Shown here piece by piece: positions 1 to 7,627 of a stretch of 23,879 nt of DNA (position 1 is its first letter; the number at the start of each line of letters is the position of its first letter). Below the pieces are notes generated by a model, which searched no databases, had not been told where the DNA came from, and was given only the letters and a program-made list of their open reading frames with translations. The translations under genes were made by a program, and so were the position numbers. Source of the DNA: Planctomycetota bacterium (GTDB taxonomy: Bacteria; Planctomycetota; UBA1135); the NCBI GenBank assembly GCA_022447335.1, contig JAKVCF010000020.1, positions 1-23,879 on the forward strand, given 5' to 3'.

Positions 1-335
1 CGCTCCTTCAAGAAGTCCGCTCGGACCTGCACATCGGGAGTGAGCCCCAGGTCTTCGTGTTGAATCAGCCAGGACTTTGCCGCGACGATCCCGTCCTCGT
101 GGAAGATTGGATCCCAACAGTACCACTCAATCAGCGCCGCTTCGCCATACGAGTCATTCGGCATGTCCGCAAGCCGCGCCTCAATGCCCGCACGCGCCTC
201 CGCAGCTGCGCCTGCCTCCAGATACAAGTTGATCGATGCGACATCCCGCAGATCATGATCTGCATTCCTAACTGCAACATCATGTGCCAAGACAGCTCTC
301 GCATTGGGAATGCTCTGCTGAATTGCAGGCCACAT
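1..335 (-). CDS. Helical-repeat (TPR-like) protein, 3' end outside window
   Basis: This is the last gene of the purM-led minus-strand group and it is cut by the window edge, so only about 111 N-terminal residues are visible. Its ATG shares bases with the TGA stop of the gene upstream (TGATG), the usual sign of translational coupling, and this fixes the start. The visible protein has no signal peptide or membrane segment. It is rich in Ala, Glu, Leu and Arg, with a helical pattern such as LYLEAGAAAEARAGIEARL that resembles a TPR or similar alpha-helical repeat. No catalytic motif is visible. The open frame and the coupling make it a real gene. Its family and function are not recognised, and the TPR assignment is a guess from composition. 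Confidence 0.6.
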   Translation of the reverse strand, partial: MWPAIQQSIPNARAVLAHDVAVRNADHDLRDVASINLYLEAGAAAEARAGIEARLADMPNDSYGEAALIEWYCWDPIFHEDGIVAAKSWLIQHEDLGLTPDVQVRADFLKE

Positions 336-1909
336 CACTTGCGCCCCACCCACCAGATTCTAGCCTGCTCTAAGGCAAGCGGATTGCGATCATCCGTCAG
401 GCGAAATGGCGCTTCTTCGGGAAGGCCTTCCAGGGTCTGGCCCGCAAGCAGAGCTCCGCCCAAACTCGCCGGGCCATCGAGCAACAACAAAACTTCACTG
501 GGATCCGGCAAAGCAAGCGCTTTGCGAGCGAAAAGAACATGATTACGGCTGCGCGCCACACGATGCACGCGCATTGAACCCCCAAAGGAAGTGCCAACCG
601 AAGCGCGTAAAGCATCGACAAAGCCGACATGACTTCCCGGATCTTCGCTAGTACCCAGGTTAATAGCCAACACTCCCCCATCGCGCAGCTTGGCATGCAC
701 CTCAGCAAAAAACTCCTCGGTCGCTAAGTGCAAGGGAATCTCGAACTGGTTGGCGTAAGCGTCGAGCAGTACGCAGTCAATTTCTCCTGGGCAAGCGCGC
801 AACCAGGCACGCGCGTCGCCGCCAGAGATGCGGCGCAGGCGCGCCTCATCTTCAGCGGCAAGTGGCATCCACTTCCGACAAAGCTCAATCAAAGCCGAGT
901 CGATCTCGACCCCAGTCGCCTGCCAAGCCCGATCACCAAAGCCGGCTGCAAGCGGCCTCAGCGCTGTACCAGCGGCAAGGCCCAGTATCCAGACCTGCGC
1001 AGCTTCCACTCCCTCGGCTATATCAGTGCGTGCATAGATCGGGGCTAAAGCGAAGAGATCGTAGTAGCCGCCTGGGAAGAAACGATGATCTGGAAACCAG
1101 ATTGACTGATAGGAGTCGAGCCCCTCGTTCATCTGAAGCCAACGCTGGCCATCCTCCCATTCGAGGATACGAAGACGCTGAATAGCAGTCTCTTGCACCG
1201 CGAGCACCTCCGCCCCCTGCGGCAGATGCGCCTCGTAGGCAGGGTCTGACCCCAAGGCAGGCACCAACAGCACGGCCACAGTAGCGATGACGGCACTTCC
1301 AGCACTACGCAGCTTGGAGCGCAAAAGCAGCAGGCCTACCGCCAACAGCAGCAAGGCCGTGGCCACCAAAGTTGGCCGCGTGCCTAAGACCGGAATTGCG
1401 ACTAAGCTGGATCCGAAAACCCCCATCAAAGAACCCACGGTGCCTGCAGCACCAATCTCACCAGCAGCCTGCCCTGCACTCTCGTAGCCACGCTCACTTA
1501 CTCGTGCCTCCACAAGCAGCGGTGAGACCATTGCCATCAGGAAGACGGGTGGAGCGAAAAGAATCATCGCGCTACCCAGCGAACCGCCCAGAAAAATGCG
1601 CGCAGCCTCATCGAGGCTGAGACTGCTCGGCAACAGCCACTGAGCAATCAAGGGCAAAGCCGGAATCGCGAGAGCAACGAGCACGCCGCTCACCAGCAAC
1701 GCCGCTCCGGCGACGCGCAGTGGATGTTCAGCGCGTTTGGCGACTCGGCCCCCCCACCATCCGCCGACTGCCATCGCCAAAAGCACGACCCCAATCTGAT
1801 TGCTCCAGACTAGAGCCGAAGTGCCGAACCATGGGGCGAGCCAATGCACCCCGAGAATCTCGAGAGTGAGGACGGCAAACCCCGAGAGCGCTGCAGCGAA
1901 CAAGGTCAT
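335..1909 (-). CDS. Membrane-anchored spermidine-synthase-like protein (polytopic N-terminus plus methyltransferase-fold domain)
   Basis: The protein is about 524 residues. The first ~220 residues hold six or seven hydrophobic segments with the small-residue stretch AAGEIGAAGTVGSLMGVFG, typical of fused membrane/spermidine-synthase proteins. The C-terminal half is a Rossmann aminopropyltransferase-like domain: nucleotide loop ILGLAAGTALR near 309-319, acidic strand end GVEID near 334-338, GGDARAWL near 364-371, then LLDAY and PLHLATEEFF near 382-402. In true spermidine synthases the last region reads DSSDP, with two acidic residues. Here only the first Asp remains (DAYA), so polyamine synthesis is doubtful and the substrate is unknown. 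The start is ATG at 1909, with an adjacent in-frame GTG at 1912 as the alternative. The gene lies 18-21 bp after the preceding stop, and the downstream gene overlaps its stop. Confidence 0.8.
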   Translation of the reverse strand: MTLFAAALSGFAVLTLEILGVHWLAPWFGTSALVWSNQIGVVLLAMAVGGWWGGRVAKRAEHPLRVAGAALLVSGVLVALAIPALPLIAQWLLPSSLSLDEAARIFLGGSLGSAMILFAPPVFLMAMVSPLLVEARVSERGYESAGQAAGEIGAAGTVGSLMGVFGSSLVAIPVLGTRPTLVATALLLLAVGLLLLRSKLRSAGSAVIATVAVLLVPALGSDPAYEAHLPQGAEVLAVQETAIQRLRILEWEDGQRWLQMNEGLDSYQSIWFPDHRFFPGGYYDLFALAPIYARTDIAEGVEAAQVWILGLAAGTALRPLAAGFGDRAWQATGVEIDSALIELCRKWMPLAAEDEARLRRISGGDARAWLRACPGEIDCVLLDAYANQFEIPLHLATEEFFAEVHAKLRDGGVLAINLGTSEDPGSHVGFVDALRASVGTSFGGSMRVHRVARSRNHVLFARKALALPDPSEVLLLLDGPASLGGALLAGQTLEGLPEEAPFRLTDDRNPLALEQARIWWVGRK

Positions 1910-1930
1910 CACGACGCGCTCAAGAAAAGC

Positions 1931-3613
1931 CTACTCCTTAGCGGGAATGTCGATACCGCTGTACTTCGCCGGAAAGATCGCACCAGTGTCCAGCAGCATG
2001 ACTTGGTAGTTCTGAAACAAGGTCATGAATCCGGCAATGGTAGTAATCTCCAGCTCCTGACCATTGCGCACAATAGTTATAGGCTTACTCAAGTCAACGA
2101 TCTGGTCATTGAGGTACAGATCGATCTGATAAACGTTTTCAGCGTCAATCTCGATGCGATTTGAGGCGCGATCTGCCTTAACCGCAAGCTTAGCTGGCTT
2201 ACCTTCCAGGGTTGGGTCGAAGTTGGTGGCCTGTATCCAGAAGATGCGACCAAACTGACGCTCTGTCAGCTCAACTTCAAACTCAGTCGGATACGGGTTA
2301 CGCACCGGTGCATCGGCCAGCCAGGCCCATGCGGCGTCGACACTGTCGACATGGTTCATCGAAAACAGCGAAACGTTGCCCTCCGGTGGCTCTCCCGGGT
2401 CGCCAGCCACTACGCAGCCGGCAATCATATGTGGAGCTAGTGCGCAGAGCTGCGCTGCAATTCCCGCATGCGCGCTGTCAGCCACCACGTAAACACGATT
2501 GCGGTCAATTCGCAAAGTGCGGCTCAGCCAAGCTAGCCCGATAAAGAAGCTGCGACGCACTCCGCTCAGCAATTCTTCACCCTCAGCATTCGGGACTTCA
2601 ACCGCCACGACCGCGTGGCTGGCCTGCACCTCGGCAGGAATCGCAGCAAGGATGTCATCATCCAGCGGACCATCGCGGAACCACAGCACCAATGGCGTGC
2701 CGCCATCCTTAGGTTTGTAATCAGCTGGTACCCAATAAGCGAGCGAAACGCCAAAGGGAGTGTCATCCGTAGCCAGCTTCCCAGCCTTGGCCTTCGGGTA
2801 CTTGCCACCACGCTCGGCCAAAGCATTGCCCCATGCCTCGAGGTAACGATAAATCTCGGGGCCCGGGTACTTCTTCGACAAGCCATCGATGGCCTTCTGA
2901 ACATCATCCCGCGCTTCTAGGCGATCTTTGGCGTCGTTCTCGTGGTCGGCATTCACCCAAGCGCCGACGCTCTTGCCAATCTTTTTGGCGTCGGAGGACC
3001 TCATCTCGGGCACCTGACCAAAGACCGGGGCAGCAAGAAGCACAGCAGCAAACAAAGAGAGGATGCGAGTCATGACGACTTTTTCAGCTTCGCGGCGGGC
3101 GCGGCGGGCGGCGAGCACGGCAAGGGCGAGGTGACGGGCGCTGCCGTCGAGCTGAACCGAATCGGGAGGTGACAAGTCCAGCCAAAGTAAATTCTCGTGC
3201 AGTCTGAGATCACTTGGGAAGCGCACAAGCGCCTGCTTGAGGAGTTCGCGTGTGAGATCCAAGTCACCGTCCCCCCACGCTGCGAGGCAGCGCTCCAAGG
3301 TCAGCTCAGGCCCCTCCCCCACCTGTAGCGGCAACCTCGGCAATGAGTGGCGGCGCTGGTAGAGAAAAAGGTTGGCACGATCCGGGTCGCTGCCCGATGC
3401 AGCAAGCGTTTCCCAGCCGCACAGAATCAGTGGACTGTCTACCTGCTCCAACGCAATTAGATGTTCCCAAATGGAAACACGCCAACCCTGATCCCCTGGC
3501 TGCGGATTCGTAAGCAACGTATCGAGACTAGCCAGAGACAGGCTTTTCGGCTCCTGCAGGGGCGCAAGCAATGCGCTCCCCCAGAGAGGGACGAAGACTA
3601 GGAAGCCCAGCAC
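1931..3613 (-). CDS. Exported TPR-like segment fused in frame to a secreted alpha/beta-hydrolase-like protein (may really be two genes)
   Basis: As the sequence stands this is one 560-residue frame, but it looks like two proteins. Residues 1-180 start at a GTG inside the 3' end of purM, with a hydrophobic N-terminus, and carry a TPR-like helix (LLKQALVRFPSDLRLHENLL). Residue 181 is a Met followed by a textbook signal peptide (MTRILSLFAAVLLAAPVFGQ). The exported part resembles an esterase/dienelactone-hydrolase fold: LVLWFRDGP, then VYVVADSAHAG where the nucleophile elbow GxSxG should be. It is followed by a beta-rich C-terminal domain with IDAENVYQIDLYLND and ITIVRNGQELE, similar to the tail of secreted hydrolases I associate with planctomycetes. 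Because the elbow reads ADSAH, activity is uncertain. The hydrolase-like gene on its own would be 1931-3073. Confidence 0.65.
   Translation of the reverse strand: MLGFLVFVPLWGSALLAPLQEPKSLSLASLDTLLTNPQPGDQGWRVSIWEHLIALEQVDSPLILCGWETLAASGSDPDRANLFLYQRRHSLPRLPLQVGEGPELTLERCLAAWGDGDLDLTRELLKQALVRFPSDLRLHENLLWLDLSPPDSVQLDGSARHLALAVLAARRARREAEKVVMTRILSLFAAVLLAAPVFGQVPEMRSSDAKKIGKSVGAWVNADHENDAKDRLEARDDVQKAIDGLSKKYPGPEIYRYLEAWGNALAERGGKYPKAKAGKLATDDTPFGVSLAYWVPADYKPKDGGTPLVLWFRDGPLDDDILAAIPAEVQASHAVVAVEVPNAEGEELLSGVRRSFFIGLAWLSRTLRIDRNRVYVVADSAHAGIAAQLCALAPHMIAGCVVAGDPGEPPEGNVSLFSMNHVDSVDAAWAWLADAPVRNPYPTEFEVELTERQFGRIFWIQATNFDPTLEGKPAKLAVKADRASNRIEIDAENVYQIDLYLNDQIVDLSKPITIVRNGQELEITTIAGFMTLFQNYQVMLLDTGAIFPAKYSGIDIPAKE
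3070..3090 (-). other. Fusion joint: internal start with ATGA and an A5 homopolymer
   Basis: The internal ATG at 3073-3071 is followed by A, so a TGA at 3072-3070 overlaps it in the +1 frame. Seven bases upstream, at 3084-3080 (minus strand), lies a run of five A. Removing one A would change the upstream product's end from ...EAEKVV-MTR to ...EAEKSS-stop, with a classic ATGA stop/start overlap. This suggests a one-base error, a strain polymorphism, a slippage site or a true recent fusion. The sequence alone cannot separate these. Confidence 0.5.
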
Positions 3614-4662
3614 ACCCCGGGCTCTTCAACGACCGTGCCAAGCAAGAAAGGCTCTTCACCGGAATCGCGCAAGCCCGCTTCGATCGCACCAGCTTCAGCC
3701 GCATCAACCACAAAGACGAATCCAACGCCCATATTGAAGGCGCGCCACGCTTCGTTCGTCTCGACGCCACCAACAGAGACCAACTGATCGAACACGTTCT
3801 GCGTCGGAACCGCAGAACGATCCACGCGGGCCCCCCTACCCCCAAGCACACGCGGCAGGTTATCTGGAACACCACCACCAGTGATATGCGCCATTGCGTG
3901 TAAAGCGGGGTTCTGCAACAAGGGACGCGAGGCCTCGAGGTAACAGCGGTGACTCTGCAGCAGCACGTCGGCGCAGGAGGCACCGCCTGCCCCCGGAAAA
4001 GGATCGTTGTAATCTCTCACCCCAAAACGCTCTTCGACAATGCGACGCGCCAACGAGTAACCGTTGGTGTGCAACCCATCTGAAGGCAGGCCAATCAGCA
4101 CATCGCCAATCTGCACACGCGAACCATCTAACAGATGCTCGCGCTCGACTACGCCGACTAGGGTGCCGACTAAATCAAATTCCCCTTCCGGATAGACACC
4201 CGGCATTTCGGCGGTCTCACCGCCAAGTAGAGCGACGCCGTGATCGGAGCAGGACTCAGCCACACCCTGAATCGCCTCCGCCACCATGCTCGGGTCAAGC
4301 TTACCTACCCCGATGTAGTCGAGAAAAAACAGCGGTTCGGCGCCCTGCACCAACGCATCATTGATGCAATGCTGCACGAGGCAGCGGCCGACCGTATTGA
4401 AGCGGCCTATCGAGGCCGCAATGCGGATCTTGGTACCGACCCCGTCTGCGGTCGCCACTAGCACGGGCTCCTTGCCCAAGCCATCCGCGCGGAACAAGCC
4501 ACCAAAAGAACCAACATCAGCCAGCACGCGCGGACCAAAAGTCTTACGAATCGACGCTTTTGCTCCGGACAGCGCGGCCTCAGCCGCGTCGATGTCGACG
4601 CCGGCGTCACGGTAGGTCAGTCCGCCGGGCACTTGGCCCTCGGGGGAGACAGAATCGGCCAT
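3598..4662 (-). CDS. purM: Phosphoribosylformylglycinamidine cyclo-ligase (AIR synthetase)
   Basis: PurM closes the imidazole ring in de novo purine synthesis, converting FGAM to AIR with ATP in the cytoplasm. The protein is 354 residues, normal for the family. It shows the standard landmarks in order: LTYRDAGVDIDAAE near the N-terminus, ATADGVGTK, HCINDALVQGAEPLFFLDYIG, GGETAEMPG, LPSDGLHTNGYSLAR and AHITGGGVPDNLPRVL. I chose the ATG at 4662 because it puts the conserved TYRDAGVDID block close to the N-terminus, as in homologues. The frame stays open upstream to 4896, but that extension lies across dxr and has no family support. It leads the minus-strand group, and the next gene starts inside its last 16 bp. 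It is divergent from dxr. Confidence 0.97.
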   Translation of the reverse strand: MADSVSPEGQVPGGLTYRDAGVDIDAAEAALSGAKASIRKTFGPRVLADVGSFGGLFRADGLGKEPVLVATADGVGTKIRIAASIGRFNTVGRCLVQHCINDALVQGAEPLFFLDYIGVGKLDPSMVAEAIQGVAESCSDHGVALLGGETAEMPGVYPEGEFDLVGTLVGVVEREHLLDGSRVQIGDVLIGLPSDGLHTNGYSLARRIVEERFGVRDYNDPFPGAGGASCADVLLQSHRCYLEASRPLLQNPALHAMAHITGGGVPDNLPRVLGGRGARVDRSAVPTQNVFDQLVSVGGVETNEAWRAFNMGVGFVFVVDAAEAGAIEAGLRDSGEEPFLLGTVVEEPGVCWAS

Positions 4663-4728
4663 GGAAAGCATTCTAGATCGGCGCACGCCTTTTCCGACCG
4701 TGCCCGCTCGCCTATCTTGGAGAAAGGC
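4663..4728. promoter_or_regulatory. Divergent spacer between purM and dxr
   Basis: This 66 bp spacer must hold the promoters, or at least the 5' ends, of both purM and dxr. On the minus strand TAGAAT at 4675-4670 resembles a -10 box and ends 7 bp before the purM ATG, which would give a leaderless or nearly leaderless message. On the plus strand TATCTT at 4713-4718 is a weaker -10 candidate. I see no convincing -35 box for either, so these promoter calls are tentative. Confidence 0.35.
4719..4722 (+). promoter_or_regulatory. Ribosome binding site of dxr
   Basis: GGAG lies six bases before the ATG at 4729. It selects this start over the upstream in-frame ATG at 4633, which falls inside purM and has no conserved sequence after it. 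Confidence 0.6.
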
Positions 4729-5850
4729 ATGTCTGCGACTCGCCGCCTCGTCATTCTCGGAGCCACCGGTACGGTCGGGATCCAGACTCTCCGCATCCTT
4801 GAGCAGACTGATTCGCCTCTCCAGATCGTCGCCCTTTCTGCCCATGACCGCGGCGAGGAGCTGATCTCGCTCTCCCAACCACTGAAAGGTGCGCATACCT
4901 TTCTAACCTCCGACCCTGAGCAGAACGCTAGGTTACTCGCCTTCCTGCGTAGCGGTGATTACGAGGTCTGTTTAAATGCTGTCGTTGGCGCAGCAGGTCT
5001 GCCATACAGCGAAGCGGTTCTGACAGCTGGCCGCGACCTAGCATTGGCCAACAAAGAGTCCCTAGTGCTCGCTGGTGAACTACTCACTCGCCTAGCACGC
5101 GCCACCGGCGCCGAAATCTTGCCTGTTGATTCCGAGCACGCAGCAATTCATCAATGCTTGCTGGGCGCAGACCCCACGGCCGTACGTCGGCTGTACCTGA
5201 CCGCATCCGGCGGTGCGCTCCGCGATCTGCCACTGAACCAGCTCGCTGAGGTAATGCCCGAGCGAGCCCTTGACCATCCCAACTGGGACATGGGCCCGCG
5301 CATTACAGTCGACTCCGCAACCATGATGAACAAGGCGCTCGAAGTCATCGAAGCCTGCCACCTCTTTCACATGCCGGCCGAACAGGTCAGCGTACTAGTC
5401 CATCGGCAGTCGGTCATCCACTCGATGGTCGAATTCGTAGACGGATCGATGTTGGCGCAGATGGGCCCACCCGATATGGCATTCCCTATCCTATACGCGC
5501 TGCACTATCCGGAACGCCGGCCCGCACCACTGCAGGGTTTTGATCCGCAACTCTTCGCATCGCTAACTTTGACCGAACCTGACCCACAACGCTATCCCGC
5601 ACTGGCGCTCGGTTTTGATGCGGCGCGACGGGGCGGAGTCGCGGGTGCAGTCCTAAATGCTGCCGACGAAGTAGCGGTGGCGGCTTTTCTCGAGGGCGAT
5701 TTACGCTTCCCCGAAATCACCGACCTTTGCGCGTCAGTACTGCGTTCGATTCCGGAGAACATGCCAGCGGACACGATGGACGACATTCTGGCCGCTGACT
5801 TCTGGGCGCGCGAACAAGCGCACGAAGCGTTGTCCGCCCTACAAGCCTGA
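4729..5850 (+). CDS. dxr: 1-deoxy-D-xylulose 5-phosphate reductoisomerase
   Basis: DXR (IspC) converts DXP to MEP with NADPH and a divalent metal, the first committed step of the non-mevalonate isoprenoid pathway. The protein is 373 residues, slightly short for a family of about 380-400. Visible landmarks: NADPH loop GATGTVG (11-17), LANKESLV (107-113), metal-site motif PVDSEHAAIHQ (132-142, with Asp134 and Glu136), LTASGGAL (157-164), HPNWDMGPRITVDSATMMNKALEVIEA (183-209), HRQSVIHSMVE (225-235) and MAFPILYAL. All catalytic motifs are present, so it should be active. One base separates its stop from rseP, and a UbiA-type gene follows. This is an envelope/isoprenoid group in which dxr-rseP adjacency is common among diderms. 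Confidence 0.97.
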   Translation: MSATRRLVILGATGTVGIQTLRILEQTDSPLQIVALSAHDRGEELISLSQPLKGAHTFLTSDPEQNARLLAFLRSGDYEVCLNAVVGAAGLPYSEAVLTAGRDLALANKESLVLAGELLTRLARATGAEILPVDSEHAAIHQCLLGADPTAVRRLYLTASGGALRDLPLNQLAEVMPERALDHPNWDMGPRITVDSATMMNKALEVIEACHLFHMPAEQVSVLVHRQSVIHSMVEFVDGSMLAQMGPPDMAFPILYALHYPERRPAPLQGFDPQLFASLTLTEPDPQRYPALALGFDAARRGGVAGAVLNAADEVAVAAFLEGDLRFPEITDLCASVLRSIPENMPADTMDDILAADFWAREQAHEALSALQA

Positions 5851-5851
5851 C

Positions 5852-7624
5852 ATGCTCGCCATACTCCTGACGATTCTCGGCATCGGCTTCCTGCTCTTCA
5901 TTCACGAGCTGGGCCACTTCCTCGCCGCGCGAGCAGCAGGCGTGCGGGTCGAAGTCTTTGCACTTGGCATGGGCCCACGCCTCTTCGGCTTCCGCCGTGG
6001 CGATACTGACTACCGAATATCGGCGCTGCCAATTGGTGGCTACGTGCAAATGGCCGGAGAAAGCTCGGTCGATCGAAAAGCGCCCGACGGCCTGCTCTCG
6101 AAGAGTGTCGCAGCACGCTTCTTCATCTTCTCAGGCGGGATCATCATGAATTTCCTATTCGCGCTGATCATGGTGCCGCTCCTATTCCGCATCGGCGTGC
6201 CCATGCAAGCGCCGCAAGCGGGTTCAGTTTTTCCGGGATCGGCTGCATGGCATGTTGGCATCAAGCCTGGCGACCGCTTTACCAATATTGACGACGACCG
6301 CATCCACTCCTTTGCGGACTTCGCATCGACAGTTGCCCTGTCTGACATCGATCAACCGATGCGCATCAAGTTCGAAAGCACCGACCATGAGAACGGCACA
6401 GTGCAAGTCGCAGCTCGCCCGGCAGAATCAACAGGACTACCCGAGCTAGGCGTCGGGCCGATGCCAGATTTTGCAGTCGAGCCGAACTCCCCCGCTACGA
6501 CCGCAGGCCTCATTCCAACTGATAAGGTGATCGGATTTGGTGGCGTGCGCATGGACCAGTTCCCTGGTGTCGCACAAGCCTATCTATCCGAAATCATGCT
6601 GTCGGGTGCAACGCTGCAAATCGACATCGAACGTGATGGCGTCGTGAGCCCCATTCTGGTCGCACCAGAAATCGAAACACTTGACCAGAAACAGCTAGGC
6701 GTGTTTGAAGCCTACGGCAAGGTACTCGCTCTTCGCGAGGGCCATGGGACCGCGCTTCAGCAAGACGACTTCTTGCTACGCGTCGGCAAGCAACCTGTAC
6801 GCGCAGTGCAAACGGTGCAGGCAGCCGCGTTCGAAGCTAAAGGGCTGCCATCATTGACGGTGCTACGCGCGGGAGAATCGGCGCCGATTATCCTGCCTGC
6901 CCAACCCGAAATTGATTCTGCGCACTTCGCCGCACATGTACATCTCGGGCCAGACCCTGAAGAAGTCCGCGTCGTGGTTCGCCCCGAGGGCCCTGCCGCT
7001 GCAGCTGGCATGCGAAACGGTGACCGCCTCCTACGCATTGGCAACGAAGATTTAGTCGGCTTCCAAAATCTGCGCAATGCTCTCAAAGCCGCAAACGGCG
7101 CCCCATTCGCACTCCAAGTCGTGCGTGAAACTGGCGAGATCGCCGATCTTGAAGTGCAGGCGCACACGGCCACGGTGCCTCGCTATGGCATCGCCGCTGA
7201 TGTACTGCGGGAGACAGTGCGAGAAACACATCTAGTCGCGGCAATCGGCACTGGCCTAACCCAAGCCCGCACGATGGTCCGCCAAGTCTTCTTATCCCTC
7301 CATCGCATCGTGACCGGCGCGATCCCTGCTACCAACCTCGGTGGAATTATCACCATTTCGCGCACGGGCCATCACTTCGCTACCAATGGCCTAATCCCCT
7401 TCCTGTTCTTTCTATGCATGATCTCTGTGCATTTAGGAGTTTTGAATCTACTGCCAATCCCGGCACTAGACGGAGGTCATCTTTTTTTTCTATTGATTGA
7501 GGCTGTGCGTGGTCGACCGGTCAGCCAGCAGGTCATGCTGTGGTTCAACTTCAGTGGATTCGTGCTTTTAATGGGGCTAGTAATCTTCGTCACAATATTA
7601 GACATTGGTCGATTAGTACCCTGA
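5852..7624 (+). CDS. rseP: Site-2 intramembrane zinc metalloprotease, RseP type, with expanded PDZ region
   Basis: Proteases of this family cut transmembrane segments, classically anti-sigma factors during envelope stress. The zinc site HELGH (18-22) sits in the first membrane segment, followed by the GMGPRLFGF and PIGGYV blocks. The third metal ligand is in the C-terminal PIPALDGGH motif (around 537-543, Asp540), next to two more hydrophobic segments. At 590 residues it is well above the ~450 of the E. coli enzyme. The extra length lies between the metal motifs, where I see up to four PDZ-like stretches. Examples are GSAAWHVGIKPGDRFTNID, NSPATTAGLIPTDKVIGF and GPAAAAGMRNGDRLLRIG, with a less clear one near 290-350. 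It is translated one base after dxr. A possible substrate is the anti-sigma-like protein at 12842-13576, but that link is inference. Confidence 0.93.
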   Translation: MLAILLTILGIGFLLFIHELGHFLAARAAGVRVEVFALGMGPRLFGFRRGDTDYRISALPIGGYVQMAGESSVDRKAPDGLLSKSVAARFFIFSGGIIMNFLFALIMVPLLFRIGVPMQAPQAGSVFPGSAAWHVGIKPGDRFTNIDDDRIHSFADFASTVALSDIDQPMRIKFESTDHENGTVQVAARPAESTGLPELGVGPMPDFAVEPNSPATTAGLIPTDKVIGFGGVRMDQFPGVAQAYLSEIMLSGATLQIDIERDGVVSPILVAPEIETLDQKQLGVFEAYGKVLALREGHGTALQQDDFLLRVGKQPVRAVQTVQAAAFEAKGLPSLTVLRAGESAPIILPAQPEIDSAHFAAHVHLGPDPEEVRVVVRPEGPAAAAGMRNGDRLLRIGNEDLVGFQNLRNALKAANGAPFALQVVRETGEIADLEVQAHTATVPRYGIAADVLRETVRETHLVAAIGTGLTQARTMVRQVFLSLHRIVTGAIPATNLGGIITISRTGHHFATNGLIPFLFFLCMISVHLGVLNLLPIPALDGGHLFFLLIEAVRGRPVSQQVMLWFNFSGFVLLMGLVIFVTILDIGRLVP

Positions 7625-7627
7625 TCA

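Noticed and set aside
4663..4896. 78-codon N-terminal extension of purM up to 4896
   Set aside because: It runs antisense through the start of dxr and has no similarity to PurM, whose conserved N-terminal block fits a start at 4662.
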